19,940 bases of DNA from contig NZ_CALIBH010000283.1 in assembly GCF_938045775.1 (NCBI RefSeq), forward strand, positions 1 to 19,940, read 5' to 3'. Under the pieces are notes generated by a model, which worked only from the letters and a program-made list of their open reading frames with translations, was not told where the DNA came from and made no database searches. The stretch comes from an uncultured Campylobacter sp. Lineage in GTDB: Bacteria; Campylobacterota; Campylobacteria; Campylobacterales; Campylobacteraceae. Positions 7,298 through 14,659 of this stretch are shown here, piece after piece. How positions within the stretch are numbered: position 1 is the stretch's first letter; each line of letters starts with the position of its first letter. A program made the position numbers and the translations under genes.

Positions 7298-8854
7298 ATG
7301 ATGAAAAAATATACCAAACAAATCCTCGCGATGCTCGCGCTAAATGCGATCTACAGCGGCTCTGGGATCTTGATTTTAAGCTTTATCAATAAATATCTAC
7401 TTGACGGCGCCGAAAGAGGCGGCAGGATCATCGCGCTATTTTTCGCGCTCTTGGCGCTATTTCTGCTGCTTTCGGTGCTAAGTCGCATCATGCTTTGCAA
7501 GATGGAAAACGACTTCGTATTCGATCTGCGCACCAAGATCATCAAGCAGATCATCGATACGAAGTTCGAGCGCATCGAGGCTGCGTCGAAGGCGAACCTG
7601 CTTGCGTCCCTTTCTAGCGATATTTCGCGCCTGACTGAGGGCTTTATGCGTATCTCCGAGCTGATCCAAGGCGCGATGATCGTGCTATTTTGCGGCATCT
7701 ACGTGCTATACATCGCGCCTATGATGTTTGCGTTTTTATTCGTTTGGATCGGCGCGCTGATGATTTTCAATCGTTTTTTGATGAAAAAAGTCATGCAAAA
7801 TTACGATCTGTACCGCCAAAACGAGGACGTTTTGTATAAAAACTACGCCGCGGCGATCGAGGGGCACAAGGAGCTGTCGCTAAGCCTAGCCAAAGCAAAG
7901 AGCCTATACGAAAACGACTTTTTGCCCAATGCGCAAAATTTACGCCAAAGCTCGCTGCGGGCCGAGGTTTACGGCGCGTTTGCGAGTAATTTTATGAACG
8001 TAATGATGCTAGGCGCCGTAGGCTTTGTGCTTTATTTTGGGCTTAGCGGCGGCAAAGCGGAGCTTGCAAACGCCGTAACGATCGCGCTTACGGTGCTTTT
8101 TTTGCGCGCGCCTTTGATGATGCTCATATTCTCGCTTCCTAGCGTGTTGCGCGCCAAGATCGCCTACGCAAAGATCAAAGAGTTAAATTTAGACCCGTTC
8201 GTGCAGGGCTTCGAGCTTACGCAAATGCAGCCATGGCGCAGCCTGGAGCTTAAAGACGTAGGCTTTTCGTATCCCGGCGGGAAATTCGGCATCAAGGGGG
8301 TAAGCTTGCAGCTAAATGCGGGCGAGACGGTGTTTTTAATCGGCGAAAACGGCAGCGGCAAATCGACGCTTTTTATGATCTTGGCGGGTCTTTATACGCC
8401 GCAAGCAGGCGAAATTTTAGCCGACGGCGCGGCCCTTAAACCCTCTGATCTGCGCGCCTACAGCAACAACATAAGCGCCGTTTTCAGCGATTTTTATCTC
8501 TTCGACTATGCTACGGGCGATGCGGACATCGCGCGCGAGTGGCTCGCGCTCACGCACCTGCAGGATAAGGTTGAGCTAAAGGGGGCTAAATTTAGCACCA
8601 CGAGCCTATCTAGCGGGCAGCGCAAGCGTTTGGCGCTCGTAAGCGTGCTGATGGATGGGCGAAAATTTTTGATGCTTGATGAGTTTGCGGCCGATCTCGA
8701 TCCGCAGTTTCGCGCGGAGTTTTACGAGCGGATTTTGCCCGAGCTGAAATCGCGTGGATACACGATCTTTGCGATCTCGCACGATGATAAATACTTCGGC
8801 GCCGCAGATAAAATTTATAAGATGCAAGGCGGCGAAATTTCGCGCATAAAGTAA
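7298..8854 (+). CDS. Single-chain ABC exporter, cyclic-peptide transporter (SyrD/PvdE/YojI) type
   Basis: Half-transporter of 518 residues with fused membrane and ATPase domains, expected to work as an inner-membrane homodimer. The first 300 residues hold about six hydrophobic segments (for example near 8-28, 44-66, 126-160 and 236-290). The ATPase domain has Walker A GENGSGKST (349-357), signature LSSGQRKRL (437-445), Walker B FLMLDE ending at Asp461-Glu462, and the switch AISHDDKYF with His495. LSSGQRKRL, DEFAADLDPQFR and ISHDD..F..AD are typical of the SyrD/PvdE/YojI group, whose members export lipopeptides, pyoverdine precursors or microcin J25. No peptide-synthesis gene lies nearby, so the substrate is unknown. 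Two adjacent ATGs (7298, 7301) are possible starts; only a weak GGGG precedes them. Confidence 0.88.
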   Translation: MMKKYTKQILAMLALNAIYSGSGILILSFINKYLLDGAERGGRIIALFFALLALFLLLSVLSRIMLCKMENDFVFDLRTKIIKQIIDTKFERIEAASKANLLASLSSDISRLTEGFMRISELIQGAMIVLFCGIYVLYIAPMMFAFLFVWIGALMIFNRFLMKKVMQNYDLYRQNEDVLYKNYAAAIEGHKELSLSLAKAKSLYENDFLPNAQNLRQSSLRAEVYGAFASNFMNVMMLGAVGFVLYFGLSGGKAELANAVTIALTVLFLRAPLMMLIFSLPSVLRAKIAYAKIKELNLDPFVQGFELTQMQPWRSLELKDVGFSYPGGKFGIKGVSLQLNAGETVFLIGENGSGKSTLFMILAGLYTPQAGEILADGAALKPSDLRAYSNNISAVFSDFYLFDYATGDADIAREWLALTHLQDKVELKGAKFSTTSLSSGQRKRLALVSVLMDGRKFLMLDEFAADLDPQFRAEFYERILPELKSRGYTIFAISHDDKYFGAADKIYKMQGGEISRIK

Positions 8855-8864
8855 AGCGGCGAAA

Positions 8865-8880
8865 TTTTAAAATTCTACGC
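8865..8880 (+). repeat. 16-bp direct repeat, copy 1
   Basis: The 16-mer TTTTAAAATTCTACGC occurs here, just after the ABC exporter gene, and again at 9508-9523 before ribE. A shorter relative (GAAATTCTACG) lies near 8940. In this copy its 3' part also forms a perfect hairpin, AAATTCT-ACGC-AGAATTT (8870-8887). With no T-run after it I do not call it a terminator, although some role at the 3' end of the exporter mRNA is possible. Confidence 0.55.
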
Positions 8881-9096
8881 AGAATTTCGCGATGGAATTT
8901 GGCGTCTAGATGAAATTTTGCCTTAGGATTTTGCCACGAAATTCTACGATTGAAATTTCAGCGGGAAGGTAAAATTTGCTTAAAATTTTACAGCGTAAAT
9001 CCGCTTTGAGCCTCTACGCTAAAGTTCGCGGTAGATAGAATTTTGCCTCTTTAGCGCAAATTGCAAAAATTTAGCCGAAATTTACTAAATTTTGAT

Positions 9097-9102
9097 TATA
9101 CT
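9097..9102 (+). promoter_or_regulatory. Probable -10 box of the cytochrome c gene
   Basis: TATACT, preceded by AAATTTTGAT and a T/A-rich stretch, lies 30 bases before the cytochrome ATG. The 278-base gap upstream (8855-9132) holds the 16-bp repeat, a hairpin and many AAATTTT-like words but no gene. The ribosome binding site AAGGA is at 9123-9127. Confidence 0.55.
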
Positions 9103-9132
9103 GCACCCACAATTTAAAAAGAAAGGATAGGA

Positions 9133-9453
9133 ATGAAAAAAGTTCTTATTGCATGTGCTGCGGTTGCGGCGTTTAGTTCGAGTGTATTCGCCGCTGATGG
9201 CGCTACTTTATATAAAAAATGCGTGGCCTGTCATGGAGCTAACGCCGAGAAGCCTTATCTTGGCGGCAAAGTACCTGCGCTAAACACCCTAAGTAAGGAA
9301 GATATCATAGCTAGCCTAAAAGGCTACAAAGACGGCAGCTTGGGCGAGGGCAAGGGAAAATTTGGAATGATGGGCGTTATGAAGGGTCAAGCAGCTTCGC
9401 TTAACGACGAATCGATCGAAGCGCTAGCCGATTTCATCGTTTCTAAAAAATAA
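9133..9453 (+). CDS. Periplasmic c-type cytochrome, c553-like
   Basis: Small monohaem electron carrier, 106 residues, probably donating electrons to a terminal oxidase or other respiratory enzyme in the periplasm. A Sec signal peptide is plain: MKK, a hydrophobic core, then SSVFA-AD with likely cleavage after residue 20. The haem site CVACH is at residues 30-34. Met79, Met80 and Met83 (FGMMGVMKG) are candidates for the second axial ligand. The mature length of about 85 residues fits class I c553-type cytochromes; C. jejuni has a similar periplasmic cytochrome. AAGGA 5 bases before the ATG and a TATACT box support the start. The gene appears monocistronic, with its own promoter and a strong hairpin after it. 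Confidence 0.93.
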   Translation: MKKVLIACAAVAAFSSSVFAADGATLYKKCVACHGANAEKPYLGGKVPALNTLSKEDIIASLKGYKDGSLGEGKGKFGMMGVMKGQAASLNDESIEALADFIVSKK

Positions 9454-9465
9454 TTTCAAACTTCA

Positions 9466-9490
9466 TTCGGCGGGCTTTGCGCTCGCCGAG
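9466..9490 (+). terminator. Strong hairpin after the cytochrome c gene, probable terminator
   Basis: TTCGGCGGGC pairs with GCTCGCCGAG across a 5-base TTTGC loop, a 10-bp stem with two G-U wobbles, starting 12 bases after the stop codon. The tract after it (CTTCGCTTAATTT) is only partly T-rich, so termination efficiency is uncertain. Confidence 0.5.
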
Positions 9491-9507
9491 CTTCGCTTAA
9501 TTTAAAA

Positions 9508-9523
9508 TTTTAAAATTCTACGC
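9508..9523 (+). repeat. 16-bp direct repeat, copy 2
   Basis: Second exact copy of TTTTAAAATTCTACGC (the first is at 8865-8880), in the gap between the cytochrome terminator and ribE. Here it is not followed by the AGAATTT arm, so the hairpin of copy 1 is not conserved. Confidence 0.55.
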
Positions 9524-9554
9524 TAATATCACGTAAAAATTCCAAAGGCTCATA

Positions 9555-10406
9555 ATGTTTAACGGACTGATCAGAGAGATCGCGCAGGTTGCGAGCTTTA
9601 ACGGCGATTTGCTGCGACTGCGCGCGAGATACCGCCCCGCGCTCGGCGATAGCGTCGCGGTAAACGGCGCGTGCCTGAGCGTGACGCGGCTTTTTGCGGA
9701 CGGATTTGCGGTACAGCTTTCGAGCGAAACGGCGCGCGTCATCGCCGCACAAAACCTGCGTGGCTCGGTGCATATCGAGCCAGCGATGCGGATTGGAGAT
9801 CGCATAGACGGGCATTTGATCCAAGGGCACGTCGATGCCGTGGGCGAAATTTATAAAATTTCAAAGCTTGCAAGCGGCGTCGATTTTTTTATCCGCGCGC
9901 CGCTGCACATAGCGCCGCTGCTAGCGCCGAAGGGTTCGGTGGCGATCGACGGCGTGAGTCTAACGATCAACGAAGTACTTGAGGGCGGCAGCACGCACGG
10001 ACGAAATTTTAACAGCCGAGGTCTTGAGGGCGGAAATTTTACTCGTAAAGAGCCGCGCAGCGCAAATTTTAACGGTGCAAGCTTGCACAGGCCAAATTCT
10101 AGCGGCTCAAATTCCGTTCGCGATCCAAACTCCTTGGGCGCAAATTTAAAGAGCGAAGCGCAAAGCTGCGCTATTCGCCTTACGATCATCCCGCTCACGC
10201 TTAAGGATACGCTCTTTGGAACCTACAAAATCGGGCGCTGCGTAAATATCGAGACCGATCTGCTCGCGCGATACGTCGCGGCGCAGCTGGGCTTTGCCGG
10301 CGGACAGCTCGTCCGCGGCACTGTTGCGGTGCGCGACGCGAGCGCCGAGGGCGAGCAAGACGGGCTTTCGTGGGATGCGGTAGATAAAATTTTGAGCCTG
10401 TATTAG
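9555..10406 (+). CDS. ribE: Riboflavin synthase alpha chain, with a ~60-residue low-complexity insertion
   Basis: Converts two molecules of 6,7-dimethyl-8-ribityllumazine into riboflavin, the last step of riboflavin synthesis. The two tandem lumazine-binding domains are visible. Domain 1 begins MFNGLIREI, with VNGACLSV at 37-44 and GHLIQGHVD at 86-94. Domain 2 has KGSVAIDGVSLTINEV (126-141) and, after the insertion, IRLTIIPLTLKDTLFGTYKI (207-226). The protein is 283 residues instead of the usual 200-220. The excess is a Gly/Asn/Ser-rich stretch at about 143-204, placed between the strands NEV and IRLTIIP. It is in frame and both flanks are intact, so the enzyme is probably functional with an extended loop. 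AAAGG near 9544-9548 serves as ribosome binding site. pgeF follows after 18 bases, probably in the same transcript. Confidence 0.92.
   Translation: MFNGLIREIAQVASFNGDLLRLRARYRPALGDSVAVNGACLSVTRLFADGFAVQLSSETARVIAAQNLRGSVHIEPAMRIGDRIDGHLIQGHVDAVGEIYKISKLASGVDFFIRAPLHIAPLLAPKGSVAIDGVSLTINEVLEGGSTHGRNFNSRGLEGGNFTRKEPRSANFNGASLHRPNSSGSNSVRDPNSLGANLKSEAQSCAIRLTIIPLTLKDTLFGTYKIGRCVNIETDLLARYVAAQLGFAGGQLVRGTVAVRDASAEGEQDGLSWDAVDKILSLY
9981..10166 (+). repeat. In-frame low-complexity insertion in ribE with 30-bp periodic AAATTYTA words
   Basis: This stretch codes for the extra ~60 residues of RibE. AAATTTT/AAATTCT words begin at 10004, 10034, 10064 and 10094, exactly 30 bases apart, so the protein shows Asn-Phe/Ser at residues 151, 161, 171 and 181. 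Looser AAATT words follow near 10109 and 10142. The 11-mer CTTGAGGGCGG occurs at 9978-9988 and 10023-10033, 45 bases apart and in frame (LEGG twice). Between the words the sequence is not conserved, so this is either an old tandem expansion or several small insertions. Confidence 0.7.
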
Positions 10407-10424
10407 GGCGCCAAGTAGCACGCG

Positions 10425-11159
10425 ATGACTAACACCAAAATTTTCAGAGAAAATCTTGAGTTTGTATTGGACGGACGCGGCGTGCTAGCGGGCTTTAGCA
10501 CGCGGCTTGGCGGCGTAAGCGGCGGAGCTTACGCGAGCTTAAATTTAGGGGATCACGTGGGAGACGATCCGCAAAACGTCGCGCAAAACCGCGAAATTTT
10601 AGCCGCCGCGCTCGGTATCGTGCCGCGAAATTTAAAATTTATGCGCCAGATCCACTCGAACAAAGTTGAAATTTTACGCGCAGCTAGCGATAAAATCCTG
10701 CCCTACGACGGGCTCGTGACCGATCTGCGCGGCGTGGCGCTGTGCGTGCTGGTAGCGGACTGCTCGCCCGTGCTGATCGCGGACGAGCGGCGCGGCGTGG
10801 TTGCTGCTGTGCATGCGGGGCGCGCGGGCGTGATAGGGCGGATCTGCACCAATGCGATAATTTTGATGAGCGAGCGCTTCGGCTGCGTGGCTGCGGAGCT
10901 GAAGGTATTCGTGGGCGCGAATATCAAGGCGCGAAACTACGAACTTGGCGGGCTTGATTTGGGCGAGTTTGAGCGCTACAAAACGCAGGGGCATTTTGAT
11001 ATGAACGCCGCACTGCGCGACGAGCTCGCGGCTGCGGGAGTGCGAGAGGTAAAATTTGATCCGCGCTGCACCTTTGAGAGCGATCGGCATTTTTCTTACC
11101 GCAGAGATGGCATCACGGGACGCTTCTGCGGCTTTGTGATGAATAAGCCATTCCGATGA
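10425..11159 (+). CDS. pgeF: PgeF/YfiH family (multicopper-oxidase-fold "laccase domain") protein
   Basis: Cytoplasmic zinc-binding protein of the YfiH/LACC1 family, with reported roles in removing wrongly built L-Ser peptidoglycan precursors (PgeF in E. coli) and in purine nucleoside phosphorolysis or deamination. The protein has 244 residues, the usual size. Family features: FSTRLGGVSGGAYASLNLGD (24-43); QIHSNKV with His77; VADCSPVLIAD with Cys113; AVHAGRAG with His130; and a C-terminal CTFESDRHFSYRRDG. His77, Cys113 and His130 match the metal-binding His/Cys/His triad. The usual HAGWRG is HAGRAG here, so the Trp is replaced. No clear ribosome binding site precedes the ATG; an in-frame stop just upstream excludes a longer form, and coupling to ribE, 18 bases upstream, is likely. 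Which activity it has here cannot be told from sequence. Confidence 0.88.
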   Translation: MTNTKIFRENLEFVLDGRGVLAGFSTRLGGVSGGAYASLNLGDHVGDDPQNVAQNREILAAALGIVPRNLKFMRQIHSNKVEILRAASDKILPYDGLVTDLRGVALCVLVADCSPVLIADERRGVVAAVHAGRAGVIGRICTNAIILMSERFGCVAAELKVFVGANIKARNYELGGLDLGEFERYKTQGHFDMNAALRDELAAAGVREVKFDPRCTFESDRHFSYRRDGITGRFCGFVMNKPFR

Positions 11160-11351
11160 AAAGCAAAAAATTTAAGATATAAAATTTCTCCGCGAGGCTG
11201 CCGGAATTTTCCGAAACTCTATAAAATTTGACGTAGAAGCGCTGTAAAGCGAAGCGGCGAAAAATAGGCGAGATTGCGGCGTGACATCGCAGTCAAAATA
11301 AGCCAGAAAACGTAAATTTTAAAATCAAAAACCCAAAGCAAAGGAGAAGAT

Positions 11352-12500
11352 ATGCTGTTACTTAAAAATGCCGATCTATACGCGCCCGAGCACGTCGGCA
11401 GGAGCGACGTTTTAGTAGGCGGAGGTAAAATTTTAGCCGTTTCTAAGGAGCTTGATTTTCGCCATTCTACTATAGATGGGCTTGAGGTTTACGACCTGGA
11501 TGGCAAAATTTTAGCGCCAGGGCTCATCGATCAGCACGTGCACATCACGGGCGGGGGTGGCGAGGCGGGTTATCATTCGCGCACGCCCGAAATAACGCTA
11601 TCGCAAATCATCCGCTACGGCACGACGACGGTCGTAGGCACGCTAGGCACCGACGGGTGTACGAGGAGTCTCGAAAACCTCTACTCAAAGGCCAAGGCGC
11701 TTGAGTACGAGGGCATCTCGACCTTCATCCACACTGGCTCTTATGCGCTGCCTAGCGTTACCTTTACGGGTTCTGTCACGCGCGATCTGGTGCTTATCGA
11801 CAAGGTCATCGGCTGTAAGATCGCGATGAGCGACAACCGCGGCAGCTACCCGACCTCTCAGGAGCTCATCAAGACCCTGACGCAGATTCGCATCGGCGGA
11901 ATGATCTCGAAAAAAGGCGGCGTGCTGCACATGCATATGGGCGGGCTCGCGGATAAATTTGACCTGATTTTTAGCGTGATCAAGGATTATTCGTTCCCTG
12001 TTAATTACTTCTCGCCGACGCACTGCGCGCGGACGAAGGGGCTCTTTGACGAGGCGATCAAATTTCAAAAAATGGGCGGCTACATCGATATCACGAGCGG
12101 CGGAAGTAAATTTGCCCCGCTTCACGAAGCTATCGTGTATGGGCTTGCTAGCGGGCTAAATTTAGAGCGCCTAACGATGAGCTCCGACGGCAACGGTAGC
12201 GTGCCTAGATTTGACGAAAACGGCGCACTGGTAGGCTATGGCTGCGCTTCGTGCGAGACGAATTTAGAGGTCTTGCAAGCCTGCGTGAAAAATAAAATCC
12301 TAACCATCCCGCAAGCGCTGAGCATGATGGGCAAAAACGTCGCAAAATACCTAAATCTAAGCGGCAAAGGCGAGATAAAAGTAGGCTTTGACGCTGATTT
12401 TGCGGTATTTGACGAGGCTTTAAACCTAGATAGCGTGATCGCGAAAGGGGAGTTTTGTGTAAAAGAGGGCAGGCTCGTGAAAAAGGGATTTTTTGAGTAA
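11352..12500 (+). CDS. iadA: Isoaspartyl dipeptidase (beta-aspartyl peptidase)
   Basis: Binuclear zinc amidohydrolase that splits beta-aspartyl dipeptides arising from damaged proteins. The protein has 382 residues, close to the E. coli enzyme, which it matches along its length. The metal ligands are all present: HVH (His62, His64), the lysine expected to be carbamylated (Lys156, in VIGCK), His195 (HMHMGG), His224 (SPTHCAR) and Asp279 (SSDGNGS). Other family motifs are LYAPEHVGRSDVLV, GGGGEAG and YGTTTVVGTLGTD. The ATG is preceded by AAAGGAGA. A 192-base gap separates it from pgeF; it contains TATAAA-like boxes (for example 11220-11225) but no clear promoter. I see no terminator after it. No other peptidase gene is nearby. 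Confidence 0.93.
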   Translation: MLLLKNADLYAPEHVGRSDVLVGGGKILAVSKELDFRHSTIDGLEVYDLDGKILAPGLIDQHVHITGGGGEAGYHSRTPEITLSQIIRYGTTTVVGTLGTDGCTRSLENLYSKAKALEYEGISTFIHTGSYALPSVTFTGSVTRDLVLIDKVIGCKIAMSDNRGSYPTSQELIKTLTQIRIGGMISKKGGVLHMHMGGLADKFDLIFSVIKDYSFPVNYFSPTHCARTKGLFDEAIKFQKMGGYIDITSGGSKFAPLHEAIVYGLASGLNLERLTMSSDGNGSVPRFDENGALVGYGCASCETNLEVLQACVKNKILTIPQALSMMGKNVAKYLNLSGKGEIKVGFDADFAVFDEALNLDSVIAKGEFCVKEGRLVKKGFFE

Positions 12501-12644
12501 AATTTAAAGCGAATTTGCCGTTTTCTTAAATTTCACGGGCGGTTTGTGCTCGCTAAATTGAATGAATAATTTCGCTCGCGCTACTTGCAGCCGTCTCATC
12601 TTTGCGGCGTAAAATTTAACCGCGCAGGGGTCTGGATTATATTA

Positions 12645-12664
12645 AATTTAGCTTTAATTTAGCT
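12645..12664 (+). repeat. Tandem AATTTAGCT repeat (11-bp spacing) upstream of the rpsB promoter
   Basis: AATTTAGCT occurs at 12645-12653 and 12656-12664, one helical turn apart, immediately upstream of the rpsB -10 box. Helically phased A/T tracts here could act as an upstream promoter element or a protein site; this is an inference. Confidence 0.4.
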
Positions 12665-12673
12665 ATTTTTAAA

Positions 12674-12679
12674 TATAAT
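12674..12679 (+). promoter_or_regulatory. Probable -10 box of the rpsB-tsf run
   Basis: Perfect TATAAT in the context TTTTTAAATATAATCC. A transcript from here would have a leader of about 110 nt before rpsB. A weaker TATATT lies at 12638-12643. The gap from iadA (12501-12795) otherwise holds no gene. Confidence 0.65.
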
Positions 12680-12692
12680 CCAAGCTTCAATT

Positions 12693-12795
12693 CACACACA
12701 CCAATCCTAAAATTTGGTTGCGTTTGTCAAAAGCAAATGTTAATGGGTGTGGAGGAGAAACCTAAATTTCGGGGAAACCCACAAGGAGAAAACTC
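12693..12795 (+). promoter_or_regulatory. Structured 5' leader of rpsB, possible autoregulatory element
   Basis: CACACC (12697-12702) can pair with GGTGTG (12746-12751), extended past an A/G mismatch by AT/AT. Inside it a second stem, CGTTTG (12721-12726) with CAAATG (12734-12739), closes a 7-base loop. TGGGT (12744-12748) could instead pair with ACCCA (12777-12781), next to the ribosome binding site AAGGAG (12784-12788 region). Two exclusive folds near the start site suggest translational control, as known for S2 leaders in other bacteria; homology to those is not claimed. Confidence 0.35.
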
Positions 12796-13593
12796 ATGGT
12801 AACAATGAGAGATTTGCTAGAGTGCGGCGTTCATTTCGGACACCAAACACGCAGATGGAATCCGAAGATGAAAAAATTCATTTTCGGCGAGAGAAAAGGT
12901 ATCTACATCATAGATCTACAAAAAACTATCCGCTATTTCCGCTACACTTATAATATCGTGCGCGACGCAGCTGCCGAGGGCAAGACGATACTTTTCGTAG
13001 GCACCAAAAAACAAGCCGGCGCGACGCTAAAAGAGTACGCAGAAAAATGCGGCATGCCTTATGTGAGCCACAGATGGCTAGGCGGCATGCTAACGAATTT
13101 TTCCACTATCAAGCAATCGATCCGCAAGCTCGAAGTAATCGAGACTATGGAAGAGGACGGCTCGATAAATTTACTAACCAAAAAAGAGGCGCTAATGCTT
13201 CGCCGCAAAAAAGAGAAGCTCGAGCTTTATCTAGGCGGCATTCGCAATATGAAGGGCCTTCCCGATATGATCTTCGTCATCGACGTAGTTAAAGAAAAGA
13301 TCGCCGTAGCGGAAGCTAACCGCCTAAAAATGCCGGTTATCGCGCCTTTGGATACGAACTGCGATCCGGACGTAGTCGATTTCCCAATACCTGGCAACGA
13401 CGATGCGATCCGCTCGGTTCAGCTTTTCTGCCAAGAGATGGCTGAGGCGATCAACGAAGGCAAGGCGCTTCGCGATCAAGATGCGAGCGAGGACGGCGAG
13501 CAGAGCGAAGCCGTCAGCGACGAGGAGAAAGAGGAAGTCATAGCCGAGGCGATGAGCGAAGAGGATTTTGACGTAAGCGAGGACGAAGAGTAA
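12796..13593 (+). CDS. rpsB: 30S ribosomal protein S2
   Basis: Small-subunit ribosomal protein, 265 residues. Strong family motifs are ECGVHFGHQTRRWNPKMKKF (9-28), RWLGGMLTNFSTI, the GGIRNMKGLPDMIFVID region, and APLDTNCDPDVVDFPIPGND. The C-terminal 35 or so residues form a highly acidic tail (DEEKEEVIAEAMSEEDFDVS), an extension of a kind common in this class. The start is fixed by AAGGAG 7 bases upstream; ATG at codon 4 is less well placed. The stop codon overlaps the tsf start (TAATG), so the two genes are translationally coupled, the usual rpsB-tsf pair. Confidence 0.97.
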   Translation: MVTMRDLLECGVHFGHQTRRWNPKMKKFIFGERKGIYIIDLQKTIRYFRYTYNIVRDAAAEGKTILFVGTKKQAGATLKEYAEKCGMPYVSHRWLGGMLTNFSTIKQSIRKLEVIETMEEDGSINLLTKKEALMLRRKKEKLELYLGGIRNMKGLPDMIFVIDVVKEKIAVAEANRLKMPVIAPLDTNCDPDVVDFPIPGNDDAIRSVQLFCQEMAEAINEGKALRDQDASEDGEQSEAVSDEEKEEVIAEAMSEEDFDVSEDEE

Positions 13594-14657
13594 TGGAAAT
13601 CAGCGCACAAATGGTAAAAGAGCTCCGCGAAAGCACTGGAGCGGGGATGATGGATTGCAAAAAGGCTTTGGTTGAAACAGACGGCGATATGGATAAGGCC
13701 GTCGATCTACTTCGCGAAAAGGGCTTAGGAAAGGCTGCTAAAAAAGCCGATCGCCTAGCTAGCGAGGGCCTAGTGAGCGTCGAAGTGAGCGCGGATCACA
13801 AGATCGCCACCATAAGCGAGATAAATTCCGAAACCGACTTCGTAGCTAAAAATCAAAATTTTATAAATTTAGTTAAAAATACTACTCTACATATCCAAAG
13901 CAAGGGCATTAGCAGCATTGATGAGCTAAATTCCAGCATCATCGACGGCGTTAAATTCGATGAGCATCTAAAAAGTCAGATCGCTACGATCGGCGAAAAT
14001 TTGGTCGTTAGAAGATTTGAGACGATTAAGGCGGGTGCAAACGGCATAGTAAACGGCTACCTGCATTCAAACGGCCGCGTAGGTGTAATCATCGCAGCAG
14101 CTTGCGACAGCGAGCGAACTGCGGAGGGTGCGAAGGAGCTTATAAAAAATCTCTGCATGCACGCAGCTGCGATGAAACCGCAGGTTATCAGCTATAAAGA
14201 GCTTGATCCCGATTTTATCGAGAAGGAATTTTTGGCTCTTAAAGGCGAGTTTGAGAAGGAAAACGAGGAGTTTGTGCGCTTAGGTAAGCCCCTTCATAAG
14301 ATCCCGCAGTTTGGCTCGCGCGCGCATCTAAGCGATGAAATTTTAGCCAAAGAGATCGAAGCTTTAAAAGACGAGCTTCGCAAGCAAAATAAGCCTGAAA
14401 AAATTTGGGATAAAATTTTGCCGGGTCAGATCGATCGCTTCATTGCCGATAATACTCAAATCGATCAGCGCCTCACGTTGCTAGGGCAATTTTACGTAAT
14501 GGACGATAAGAAAACCGTCGAGCAGGTGATTGACGAAGAAGCTAAAAAACTAGGCGGCAAGATCGAGATCGTAAAATACGTCCGCTTCGAAGTGGGCGAG
14601 GGTCTAGAGAAAAAGAGCGAAGACTTCGCTGCCGAAGTAGCGGCTCAAATCGGCTAA
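13593..14657 (+). CDS. tsf: Translation elongation factor Ts
   Basis: Guanine-nucleotide exchange factor for EF-Tu. The protein has 354 residues, long for EF-Ts but normal as far as I recall for epsilonproteobacteria. The N-terminal UBA-like domain (about 1-50) holds VKELRESTGAGMMDCKKAL and the linker LREKGLGKAAKKADRLASEG. The EF-Tu-contacting TDFVAKN is at 81-87. The first core repeat ends with LCMHAAAMKP. The C-terminal part (KTVEQVIDEEAKKLGGKIEI, then YVRFEVGEG) matches the family end. The ATG overlaps the last base of the rpsB stop by one base. The next gene starts 2 bases after the stop, continuing the operon. Confidence 0.96.
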   Translation: MEISAQMVKELRESTGAGMMDCKKALVETDGDMDKAVDLLREKGLGKAAKKADRLASEGLVSVEVSADHKIATISEINSETDFVAKNQNFINLVKNTTLHIQSKGISSIDELNSSIIDGVKFDEHLKSQIATIGENLVVRRFETIKAGANGIVNGYLHSNGRVGVIIAAACDSERTAEGAKELIKNLCMHAAAMKPQVISYKELDPDFIEKEFLALKGEFEKENEEFVRLGKPLHKIPQFGSRAHLSDEILAKEIEALKDELRKQNKPEKIWDKILPGQIDRFIADNTQIDQRLTLLGQFYVMDDKKTVEQVIDEEAKKLGGKIEIVKYVRFEVGEGLEKKSEDFAAEVAAQIG

Positions 14658-14659
14658 AT

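Noticed and set aside
7040..7301. Two overlapping 66-67 codon plus-strand frames before the ABC exporter
   Set aside because: No ribosome binding site and no recognisable motif; they overlap each other in different frames and end at the exporter start. Listed only as part of a gene-free region.
9981..10166. Frameshift or pseudogene in ribE
   Set aside because: The reading frame is open throughout and both lumazine-binding domains are intact on either side, so it is an insertion, not a break.
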